A model generated the notes under the pieces. It saw only the letters and a list, made by a program, of their open reading frames with translations, did no database searches and was not told where the DNA came from. 64,000 nucleotides of DNA from Paenibacillus sp. SYP-B3998 (GTDB taxonomy: Bacteria > Bacillota > Bacilli > Paenibacillales > NBRC-103111): contig NZ_JAAIKC010000003.1 of NCBI RefSeq assembly GCF_010820665.1, positions 372,001 to 436,000 of the forward strand, given 5' to 3'. Of this stretch, positions 42,194 through 51,194 are shown piece by piece. How positions within the stretch are numbered: the stretch's first letter is position 1; every line of letters begins with the position of its first letter. Made by a program: the position numbers and the translations under genes.

Positions 42194-43483
42194 ATGAATG
42201 TATTCGAACAATTGGAATCTAATGTAAGGTCTTATTGCAGAACGTTTTCTGATGTTTATGTTAGCGCTAAAGATAGTACGATGGTTGCAGAAAACGGGAA
42301 ACGGTATATTGATTTTTTTGCGGGTGCAGGCGCTCTGAATTATGGGCATAACAACACATATATGAAGAAAAAGATAATAGATTACCTGGAAAATGACGGC
42401 GTCATTCATGGATTGGATATGTTTACGACAGCGAAACGCATATTTATTGAAACCTTTCAAAGAGAGGTTCTTGCTCCTAACGACTATCCATACAAAATGC
42501 AATTTTGTGGTCCGACGGGTACAAATGCGGTAGAGGCTGGCATAAAGCTAGCTAGAAAGGTAACGGGGCGTACAGGAATATTTTCGTTTATGGGCGGATT
42601 TCACGGCATGTCGCTAGGCAGCTTGGCTTTGACTGGCAACCTATACAACAGGGCAGGTGCGGGAATTCCTCTTTCTCATGTTACGTTCATGCCTTACCCC
42701 TATGGATTCATGGATACGTTCGATACCATTCAATATATGGAAACGGTTCTGTCGGATGAAAACAGTGGGGTAGATAAACCGGCAGCCATCATATTCGAGT
42801 CGGTTCAGGCGGAAGGCGGCGTTATCGTCGCTCCGATTGAATGGATGCGCCAATTGAGCGATTTGTGCAAACGGCACGACATTTTATTGATATGTGACGA
42901 TATTCAAGCTGGATGCGGGCGAACGGGAACATTTTTTTCATTTGAACGTGCAGGAATTGTCCCTGATCTTGTCATTCTTTCTAAATCGATTAGCGGTTAT
43001 GGGTTACCGATGTCGATCGTTCTCATGAAGCCTGAGCTCGATATTTGGCATCCTGGGGAGCACAATGGCACATTCCGTGGTAACCAGTTAGCCTTCATTG
43101 GCGGCACGGCTGCCTTAGAATATCGGAAGCAAGTGAATTTGGAGCAAGAGGTAAAGAAGAAAGCCGACTTCATGGAAAGCTATTTGAACAAAGAAATTGC
43201 ATCTCTTGATTCAAATATAAAGATCCGTGGTATTGGGATGATCTGGGGAATTGATGTCTCTTCTCTTACGGATAAAGAGATATCGAAGAAAGTGGTATCG
43301 GATTGTTATGAGAAAGGGCTCATTATCGAAAGGGCAGGAAGAGGAGACACGGTTATCAAAATCATGCCGCCTCTGAATATTGAGATCGAGCTTTTGCTGC
43401 AAGGCATGACCATCATTAAGGAAATTATGCAAAAACATTGTGCTCAAAATGTCTATGAAGGAGACACAATTGTTCATGCTTAA
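42194..43483 (+). CDS. ectB: Diaminobutyrate--2-oxoglutarate aminotransferase
   Basis: The protein has 429 residues from the ATG at 42194 (GAGGG eight bases upstream). It is a class III PLP aminotransferase: CGPTGTNAVEAGIKLARKVT, FMGGFHGMSLGSLALTGN, the Asp in ICDDIQAGCGRTG, and the PLP Lys in LSKSISGYGLPMS. It makes L-2,4-diaminobutyrate from aspartate semialdehyde. Other ectoine genes (ectA, ectC) are absent, and the gene sits between NRPS genes, so it supplies Dab to the peptide. The two Dab-coded adenylation domains downstream agree. Confidence 0.92.
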   Translation: MNVFEQLESNVRSYCRTFSDVYVSAKDSTMVAENGKRYIDFFAGAGALNYGHNNTYMKKKIIDYLENDGVIHGLDMFTTAKRIFIETFQREVLAPNDYPYKMQFCGPTGTNAVEAGIKLARKVTGRTGIFSFMGGFHGMSLGSLALTGNLYNRAGAGIPLSHVTFMPYPYGFMDTFDTIQYMETVLSDENSGVDKPAAIIFESVQAEGGVIVAPIEWMRQLSDLCKRHDILLICDDIQAGCGRTGTFFSFERAGIVPDLVILSKSISGYGLPMSIVLMKPELDIWHPGEHNGTFRGNQLAFIGGTAALEYRKQVNLEQEVKKKADFMESYLNKEIASLDSNIKIRGIGMIWGIDVSSLTDKEISKKVVSDCYEKGLIIERAGRGDTVIKIMPPLNIEIELLLQGMTIIKEIMQKHCAQNVYEGDTIVHA

Positions 43484-43499
43484 TCACAGGAGTGAGACG

Positions 43500-46400
43500 A
43501 TGAGCAGCAATCAAGCGATTACTAAAGAAAACGTAGAAGATATTATTAACTTGAGTCTAATGCAAGCTGGAATGCTGTTTCACTATATCCAAAATCCAGA
43601 AACGGATATGTATTTTGAACAATCTAGCTTTCGCATTACCGGTAATATCGATTTAGATAAAATAAAGCAAGCATGGGGTCATGTCGCTGCAAACAATGAA
43701 ATGCTTAGAACGATTTTCAAGTGGAATACCATTGATCGACCGATTCAGATGGTCCTGAAACAATTCCATCCCCCTATTCTTACGATAGACTTATCCAATT
43801 ATTCCCCTGAAGATCAGCTTATTCAGTTACAAATAATGAAAGAAACAGATCGGGCACGCAAGCTGGATTTGGAGTTGGAGCCTTATCGTATACTGCTTTG
43901 CGTATTATCTGATCATGAAATGGAAATGGTTCTGTCCAATCATCATATTTTGTTTGATGGATGGAGTCTGGGTATTCTGCTCAAAGAATTTCAGGACGTC
44001 TATAATGGTTTAGTCGAAGGTCAAGAGCTGTTGAAGCCGAGAAAAGGAAAATACAAGGAGTTTGTCAAATGGTCGCAGATCCAAGACAGAAGTGAACCGT
44101 TAGCCTACTGGAATCATTATTTGGCAACATTTGAGCCTACTCGGCTGAAGATAAATCGGAACAATGGATCAGACGATTATAAAGTGGAACGCTTTACTTT
44201 CAGCATTCCAGAAACGGTGTATTGCGCTGCTCAAGCATTGGCGAAAACGTCCAATCTTACGTTAGCTCCCCTTCTTTATACGGTATGGGGTGTTTTGTTA
44301 CAACGCTATACAGGTACCCACGATGTGGTTTTTGGCTCAGTGGAATCAGTTAGACCCCAACATCTGAGAGAGATGGAACAAGTCGCAGGTTTGTTCATTA
44401 ATACGTTGCCTACAAGGGTGAGTTCAACGGATAACACAAGTGTGTTTGCTCTCATCAATCAAATCTCTGATGCCATTAAGACCCGAGAAAACTATCGCTA
44501 CACGTCTCTTGCTGAAATAAAAGCAGCATGTGGCTTAATAAATAATGATTGGTTTGATTCGATTGTCGTTCTGGAGAATATCCCTTTTGAGCACATTTTT
44601 AATACAGAAGGCAACAAGCTTCAAATTCACTCCTTCACCGCAAACGGAAAGACCAATTACGATATTTGCTTGAAAATTTTCCTCTATGATGGGCTTTCCC
44701 TGCACTTTGAATACAATCAAGATTTGTTTGACCGCCCGGAAGTGGAGAAAATGGCAGAGCATTTCAATGTACTCTTGCATGAAATCGTCCAAAACCCCGA
44801 CGGTCTCGTAACCGATCTAACCATGTTAACGAAAGCTGAGAAGGAGCAGCTAATTGCGTTCAACGATACGAAAGCCGACTATCCAAAGGATAAGACCATT
44901 CACCAACTGTTTGAGGAGCAAGCGGATCAAACACCCGAAAAAGTAGCGATCTCCTTTGAACATAAACAGTTGACCTACGGTGAATTAAATGAGAAAGCTA
45001 ATCAGATGGCCCGGGCATTGCGTAAACGTGGGGTTAGCTCCGGCAGTGTCGTCGCAATTAAGTTGGAACGTTCGCTAGAGATGATTGTAAGCTTTCTGGG
45101 AGTGCTGAAAGCTGAGGCTGCTTTTGTGCCGATCGATCCAAAGTATCCAGATGAAAGGGCAAAGCTTATTTTGGAAGAATGTCAGGCTGCTGTTCTGATC
45201 ACCCAAACTCATCTGATGAATCTAGTCTTGGAAGGGACCCCCTTTCTAAATGTGGAGTCGGCATCGCTAGGAGAAGAAAGCACAGACCCCCTAGACAATG
45301 TAAACAAATCGGATGATTTGCTCTACATCATATACACATCGGGTACGACAGGCAGACCAAAGGGCGTGATGCTAGAGCATCGCAACCTGGTTAACCTGCT
45401 CTATTTCCAGTTTAGCGAAACTAACATCGACTTTAGCGGCGGCGTATTACAATACACGACCTTGAGCTTCGACGTTTGCTATCAAGAGATATTCTCAACC
45501 TTACTATCCGGCGGGAAGCTCCATCTCATTGACAATGATACGCAAACAGATGTTAACAAATTATTGGAGGTCATTTCTAGTAATCAAATCGAGGTGCTGT
45601 ATTTACCCGTATCCTTTCTAAAATTCGTTTTTCTGGACAAGGAATTTGCTACTCGGTTCCCAACATGCATTAGACATATTATTACGGCTGGAGAGCAGCT
45701 AGTCGTAAGCGACGAGCTAAAAAAGGTGCTTCGGACACAAAACATACTGCTTCATAATCATTACGGCCCTTCGGAAACTCACGTAGTGACAACCTATACG
45801 ATAGACCCGTCGAAGCCGATTGCAGATTTGCCATCGATCGGCAAACCGATATCCAACACATACATCTACATTCTTGATGGAAGTCGTCAATTGGTGCCCC
45901 AAGGGGTGGCAGGGGAATTATATATCGCTGGGGATAATGTAGGTAGAGGATACGTGAAGAATCCAACGTTGACAGCACAGAAATTTGTCCCTGACCCTTA
46001 CCATTCGGGGGAAACGATGTATAACACGGGAGATCTGGCACGTTGGATGCCTGACGGTACCATTGAATATTTGGGCAGAAAAGATGATCAAGTAAAAATC
46101 AGGGGACACCGGGTCGAGCTCGGTGAGATTGAATCTCAGCTGCTGCGGCATCCGCTCGTTAACGAAGCTTCGGTGAAAGCGTGGGTAGAGACAAATGATA
46201 TTCACTTTCTGACAGCTTACATTGTGCTGGAAGAGGAGATTAGTTTTAGAGAGTTGCGTCATGATCTGGCGAATTGCTTGCCGGAATACATGATTCCTTC
46301 TCATTTCGTCAGGATGGAGAAGCTCCCGATTACGTTAAACGGCAAGGTAAACAAGAACGCGTTGACCCAACCCGCAGGAATGGTTCCTAACGACACCGCT

Positions 46401-49400
46401 TATATACCGCCAAACAATCTAACGGAAGAAACGCTATGCCGAATTTGGCGCAATTTGCTTGGCGTTACTAAATTGGGGATCAGGGACAACTTCTTTGAAC
46501 TTGGAGGTCATTCGTTAAAAGCCATGTCCCTGATGTCACATGTTCATAAGCAAATGAGCGTTAAGATCACACTAAGAGATATTTTTGATCATCCAACGGT
46601 TGAGCAATTGGCAAAGGTCATTCAAAAGCAGGACAATCATCAATTCATCCCCATTGTCAAAGCTAAAGAAAGGGACTATTATCCGCTATCGTCTTCGCAG
46701 AAACGGCTATTTATTCTTCATCAGTTGGAAGGCGCTGAAAAAGCATATAACATGCCAGCAGCGTTATTACTTGAAGGGGAGTTAGAGCTCGGAAGGCTGG
46801 AACTCGCTTTTGCTCGTCTCATTGAAAAGCATGAAGCATTGCGGTCTTCGTTTGAACTGGTCGATGGCGTTCCGGTTCAGCGAATTCATCCATCCAGCGA
46901 TTTCCGTATCGGTTATCGGGAAGCATCGGAAGCGGCAGCGAAGGCAAGTATGGAAGCTTTTATTCGTGCGTTTGATCTGAGCCGAGCGCCACTCCTGCGT
47001 GTGGACGTGATCAACACTGGAGAAAATACTCATCTGCTGTTATTCGATATGCACCATATCATTTCAGACGGAATATCGGTAAACATTCTTTTTCGAGAAT
47101 TAAGTGAGTTCTATGCGGGGAAATCTTCGCAGCCACTTTATCTTCAATATAAGGACTACAGTCTATGGCAACAGGACTTTTTCCAGACGGACGCATATAA
47201 AAAAGATGAGAAATACTGGTTAGAAACGATGGCAGGAGAGCTTCCGGTTCTGGAGCTGCCTATGGACGGCGCCAGACCAGCGCTGCAAAGCTTCAATGGT
47301 GATGACATTCAAGTTGCGTTAGATAAGGATTTATCTGAACAACTCTATCATTTAGCTAGTACGACAGGAACAACATTGTATATGGTGCTGCTAGCGGCGT
47401 ACGCAGGTTTCTTGCACAAGTTAACCGGTAAAGAAGAATTCATAGTAGGTTCTCCCATTGCCGGAAGACCTCAAGCTGAGCTTGAGAACATCATGGGTAT
47501 GTTCGTTAATACATTAGCGCTAAGAATGTTTCCTTCGGAGAACAAACGTTTTTCTGACTTTTTGCAAGAAGTTAAGCATACGGCATTGTCAGCTTATGAG
47601 CATCAACAATATCCTTTCGAGGAATTGATCGAGAAGCTAAACATTCGCAGAGATTTAAGTCGCAATCCGATCTTCGATACGATGTTTGAATTGCTGAATT
47701 TGGAAAATACTTTTGAGTTAACCAATATTCAGGTAAAGCCGCACAAATTTGGCTATTGTGCATCTAAATTTGATTTGACTTTTAGTGCGATTGAAGAAAA
47801 AGGCAGAATTAAATTAGTTGTTGATTATTGTACTGCATTATTTAATAGGGAAACGATTGAACGGTGGATTCGGTACTATATACACATGTTACAGAAGCTG
47901 GTTCATCAGCCGGACGCTGTATTAGGAGACATCGAGCTGCTATCTGAGGCTGAGCGAGAACAAATCCTCGTTGGATTTAACGAACCTTCATCAGTTGAAG
48001 AAACGGGGAGCAAGACATTTAACGAAATGTTTGAACAACAGGTCATGAAGACGCCTGAGCAAGTGGCACTTGTCGTTGGGGAAGAGGAATGGACGTATGC
48101 GGCTTTGAATGCGCACGCCAATCGATTGGCTCGTTTGTTGCAAGCCAAAGGCGTGCAACGCGAGACGATCGTAGGGATTATGGCGCGTCGCTCCGCAGAT
48201 ACGGTCATTGGGGTACTAGCTGTCATGAAGGCTGGCGGGGCTTATCTTCCAATCGATCCTACCTATCCATTGGGGCGAATCTCTTATCTGTTGCGAGATA
48301 GCCATGCGCAATTACTGCTAACACAACGTGAACTGCAAGGACAAATCACAGAGTTGCTCACGGGTGGCCAGGCGGAAGAGCAATTCGAAGCGGCTGGCTT
48401 CAGTGGGGACGTGCTTTACTTTGAGGATGCGTGTTTGGAGGCGGGAAATTCCGATAATTTAGGACTTCTGGGCGGGCCAGAGGATTTGGCCTACGTGATC
48501 TATACATCTGGGACGACGGGCAATCCCAAAGGCGTCATGATCGAGCATCGAAGCTTCGTTAACGTAGCAACGGCCTACCGAACGGTCTATCAATTAAATC
48601 AATTTCCGGTGAGATTGCTGCAGATGGCGAGCTTTTCTTTTGACGTGTTTTCGGGGGATCTGGCGCGTACATTCGTGAGTGGCGGACAATGCGTCCTCTG
48701 TCCAGAGGACGTGCGGGCTGATGTCCCGGAACTGGTGAAGCTCCTACAAGAACGGGGCATCACGATCTTTGAGTCGACGCCGGCGCTGATTACGCCGCTA
48801 TTCGACTATGTGCAGGAGCAAGGAATCAATCTGCATGAATTGCAGGTTGTTATTGTCAGCTCGGATAGCTGCTCGGTTGAAGAATATGACAAGCTTCAAA
48901 GGCGGTTTGGTAGGCATACTCGGATTCTGAACGTATATGGCGTGACCGAAGCGAGCATAGACACGAGCTATTATGAGGAACCACTGGACAAGCTGCCAAG
49001 TGCGGGGTATGTCCCGATTGGCAAACCGATGCCGAACATGCAAATGTATGTCGTCAACGAGCGCGTGCAACTGCAGCCCATTGGCGTGCCAGGGGAATTG
49101 GTTATCGGTGGTGCGGGCGTGGCGCGTGGCTACTACCGGAAGCCGGAGCTAAGCGCAGAGAAATTCATAGCGAATCCATTTGTTTCGGGTGAGAAATTAT
49201 ATCGGACAGGCGACTTGGTAAGGTGGATGCCAGACGGCAATATCGAATATTTGGGTCGGATCGACAACCAGGTACAATTGCGCGGTTATCGCGTTGAGCT
49301 GGGGGAAGTGGAATCGAGGCTGCTACAGATCCAAAAAGTGCGGGAAGCGGTAGCCATCATACGGGATGATCAGCAGGGAGAGCGGTATTTATGTGCGTAC

Positions 49401-51176
49401 GTGGTGGCAGGTGAAGAGCTTGCTATTTCAGCTATGCGGGAAACTTTGGCGAAGAGCCTGCCTCACTTCATGATCCCGTCGTACTTTGTACGGATGGACC
49501 AAATGCCTTTGACGCCGAACGGCAAAGTAGACAGAAAGGCGCTGCCTGCACCAGATCGAGAAGATGGCAACATGCTCTACGTGGCACCTGTGAGCGAGCT
49601 GGAAGCTAAGCTTGCCGTAATCTGGCAGGATGTATTGCGTTTGGAGCGTGTAGGCATCCGCGACAATTTCTTCGAGATTGGCGGTCATTCTCTAAGAGCC
49701 ACCGCCATGACTTCGCGAATACATAAAGAACTGAATGTCTACATCCCGCTTCGAGAAGTATTCTTATCACCTACGATAGAAAAGTTGGTTAGAGTGATTG
49801 AAGAGCTCAAGGGCAACCCATTTGCAACCATCGTAAAGGCCGATTACTGCGATTATTACCCGCTCTCCTCGGCACAAAAGCGCCTTTATGTGCTACAGCA
49901 AATGCCAGGGTCAGAGCTAATCTACAATATGCCGCATGCGATGATGCTTGCGGGTAGGTTGGATCGAGAGCGTTTGGAAAGAGCCTTTGTCGCATTAATA
50001 GAACGACATGAAACATTGCGTACATCATTCGAAATGATAAACGGAGTGCTGTTACAACGAATTCATCCTACAGTAGATTTCCAAGTCCGTATAAAGCAGG
50101 TGACGGAAGAGCAGCTAGAAGCAATGGTTCAAGCGTTTGTTGAACCGTTCGATTTGGGACAAGCCCCTCTTTTTCGAATAGAGCTAATCACTCTATCGGA
50201 AGAGCGTCACTTACTGCTACTCGACATGAATCATATTATTTCCGACGGGATTTCTATTGAAATCATTTACCATGAGCTCGGCGAGATCTATACGAAGAAG
50301 GATTTGCCCCAACTGGACATTCAATACAAAGACTATGCGGTTTGGGAGCAGAAGTATTTCGACAGCGAGGCCTTCAAGATTCATGAAAAGTATTGGCTGA
50401 ATGCAATGGCAGGAGAACTAATTACGTTAAATTTACCAACTGATTATCCGCGAACCTCTGTACAAAGCTACTCCGGCGATACGGTTACGTTCAGCATTGG
50501 AAAAGATCTCACCGATAGACTCAGACACTTGTCTATTCAAACGGGAACAACGCTATACATGGTGCTAATGTCCGCTTATCAGATCCTACTTCATAAATAT
50601 ACCGGTCAAGAAGATATTCGAGTGGGCTCACTCATTGCAGGAAGATCTCATGCTGACGTAGAGCCCATTGTGGGTATGTTCGTCAATACGTTGGTTATTA
50701 GAATGGTACTTTCAGGAGAGAAAACAGCATCCAGTTTTCTTCAAGAAATGAAGCAAACGACGCTCGCGGCGTACGAACATCAAGATTATCCGTTTGATAT
50801 TTTGGTAGATCAGTTGAGTTTGAAGAGGGATTTAAGCAGAAATCCGATTTTTGACACGTTGTTTGCGCTGCATAATACAGAAAACCAGGCGAAAAAACTT
50901 TCAGAGGTTGCCATGAGTTACTATCCGCTTCCTTTTGCTATATCGCTGTTTGATCTCTCTTTGGATGTCGTGGAATTGGAAGATTCCTTGCATTGTACGC
51001 TGGATTACGTTACCTCGCTATTCAAGAAGGAAACCGTTCAGCGAATGAGTAACGATTGGATATTCATTCTGCAGTCGATTACCTCAAATGCGGAGGTTCA
51101 AATCAAGGATATCCAACTTCAAACATTCAAGGTTTTAAAAAATACAGTGGATCAGCCGATTGAGTTTATGTTTTAA
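43500..51176 (+). CDS. NRPS2: C-A(Pro)-T-C-A(Dab)-T-C
   Basis: The protein has 2,558 residues from the ATG at 43500 (CAGGAG upstream; a longer frame to 43440 overlaps ectB). Domains: C 1-440 (HHILFDG at 148), A 465-960, T (Ser 1005), C 1055-1480 (HHIISDG at 1185), A 1505-2010, T (Ser 2064), C 2110-2555 (NHIISDG at 2244, catalytic His kept). Codes: first A DVQYIAHVVK, matching Pro codes; second A DVGEISVIDK, matching Dab/Orn codes, Dab favoured by ectB. It ends in a C domain, so the next residue is supplied by NRPS3. The second A-T unit is nearly identical to the first A-T unit of NRPS3. Confidence 0.92.
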   Translation: MSSNQAITKENVEDIINLSLMQAGMLFHYIQNPETDMYFEQSSFRITGNIDLDKIKQAWGHVAANNEMLRTIFKWNTIDRPIQMVLKQFHPPILTIDLSNYSPEDQLIQLQIMKETDRARKLDLELEPYRILLCVLSDHEMEMVLSNHHILFDGWSLGILLKEFQDVYNGLVEGQELLKPRKGKYKEFVKWSQIQDRSEPLAYWNHYLATFEPTRLKINRNNGSDDYKVERFTFSIPETVYCAAQALAKTSNLTLAPLLYTVWGVLLQRYTGTHDVVFGSVESVRPQHLREMEQVAGLFINTLPTRVSSTDNTSVFALINQISDAIKTRENYRYTSLAEIKAACGLINNDWFDSIVVLENIPFEHIFNTEGNKLQIHSFTANGKTNYDICLKIFLYDGLSLHFEYNQDLFDRPEVEKMAEHFNVLLHEIVQNPDGLVTDLTMLTKAEKEQLIAFNDTKADYPKDKTIHQLFEEQADQTPEKVAISFEHKQLTYGELNEKANQMARALRKRGVSSGSVVAIKLERSLEMIVSFLGVLKAEAAFVPIDPKYPDERAKLILEECQAAVLITQTHLMNLVLEGTPFLNVESASLGEESTDPLDNVNKSDDLLYIIYTSGTTGRPKGVMLEHRNLVNLLYFQFSETNIDFSGGVLQYTTLSFDVCYQEIFSTLLSGGKLHLIDNDTQTDVNKLLEVISSNQIEVLYLPVSFLKFVFLDKEFATRFPTCIRHIITAGEQLVVSDELKKVLRTQNILLHNHYGPSETHVVTTYTIDPSKPIADLPSIGKPISNTYIYILDGSRQLVPQGVAGELYIAGDNVGRGYVKNPTLTAQKFVPDPYHSGETMYNTGDLARWMPDGTIEYLGRKDDQVKIRGHRVELGEIESQLLRHPLVNEASVKAWVETNDIHFLTAYIVLEEEISFRELRHDLANCLPEYMIPSHFVRMEKLPITLNGKVNKNALTQPAGMVPNDTAYIPPNNLTEETLCRIWRNLLGVTKLGIRDNFFELGGHSLKAMSLMSHVHKQMSVKITLRDIFDHPTVEQLAKVIQKQDNHQFIPIVKAKERDYYPLSSSQKRLFILHQLEGAEKAYNMPAALLLEGELELGRLELAFARLIEKHEALRSSFELVDGVPVQRIHPSSDFRIGYREASEAAAKASMEAFIRAFDLSRAPLLRVDVINTGENTHLLLFDMHHIISDGISVNILFRELSEFYAGKSSQPLYLQYKDYSLWQQDFFQTDAYKKDEKYWLETMAGELPVLELPMDGARPALQSFNGDDIQVALDKDLSEQLYHLASTTGTTLYMVLLAAYAGFLHKLTGKEEFIVGSPIAGRPQAELENIMGMFVNTLALRMFPSENKRFSDFLQEVKHTALSAYEHQQYPFEELIEKLNIRRDLSRNPIFDTMFELLNLENTFELTNIQVKPHKFGYCASKFDLTFSAIEEKGRIKLVVDYCTALFNRETIERWIRYYIHMLQKLVHQPDAVLGDIELLSEAEREQILVGFNEPSSVEETGSKTFNEMFEQQVMKTPEQVALVVGEEEWTYAALNAHANRLARLLQAKGVQRETIVGIMARRSADTVIGVLAVMKAGGAYLPIDPTYPLGRISYLLRDSHAQLLLTQRELQGQITELLTGGQAEEQFEAAGFSGDVLYFEDACLEAGNSDNLGLLGGPEDLAYVIYTSGTTGNPKGVMIEHRSFVNVATAYRTVYQLNQFPVRLLQMASFSFDVFSGDLARTFVSGGQCVLCPEDVRADVPELVKLLQERGITIFESTPALITPLFDYVQEQGINLHELQVVIVSSDSCSVEEYDKLQRRFGRHTRILNVYGVTEASIDTSYYEEPLDKLPSAGYVPIGKPMPNMQMYVVNERVQLQPIGVPGELVIGGAGVARGYYRKPELSAEKFIANPFVSGEKLYRTGDLVRWMPDGNIEYLGRIDNQVQLRGYRVELGEVESRLLQIQKVREAVAIIRDDQQGERYLCAYVVAGEELAISAMRETLAKSLPHFMIPSYFVRMDQMPLTPNGKVDRKALPAPDREDGNMLYVAPVSELEAKLAVIWQDVLRLERVGIRDNFFEIGGHSLRATAMTSRIHKELNVYIPLREVFLSPTIEKLVRVIEELKGNPFATIVKADYCDYYPLSSAQKRLYVLQQMPGSELIYNMPHAMMLAGRLDRERLERAFVALIERHETLRTSFEMINGVLLQRIHPTVDFQVRIKQVTEEQLEAMVQAFVEPFDLGQAPLFRIELITLSEERHLLLLDMNHIISDGISIEIIYHELGEIYTKKDLPQLDIQYKDYAVWEQKYFDSEAFKIHEKYWLNAMAGELITLNLPTDYPRTSVQSYSGDTVTFSIGKDLTDRLRHLSIQTGTTLYMVLMSAYQILLHKYTGQEDIRVGSLIAGRSHADVEPIVGMFVNTLVIRMVLSGEKTASSFLQEMKQTTLAAYEHQDYPFDILVDQLSLKRDLSRNPIFDTLFALHNTENQAKKLSEVAMSYYPLPFAISLFDLSLDVVELEDSLHCTLDYVTSLFKKETVQRMSNDWIFILQSITSNAEVQIKDIQLQTFKVLKNTVDQPIEFMF
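47926..49697 (+). repeat. Near-identical Dab A-T repeat, copy 1
   Basis: This stretch of NRPS2 (end of C, whole A, start of T) matches 51919-53690 in NRPS3 at a constant offset of 3,993 bases, with only scattered differences. It encodes the DVGEISVIDK adenylation domain. The similarity drops sharply outside both ends. Confidence 0.9.
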
Positions 51177-51194
51177 CAACTTGGAGGTTATACG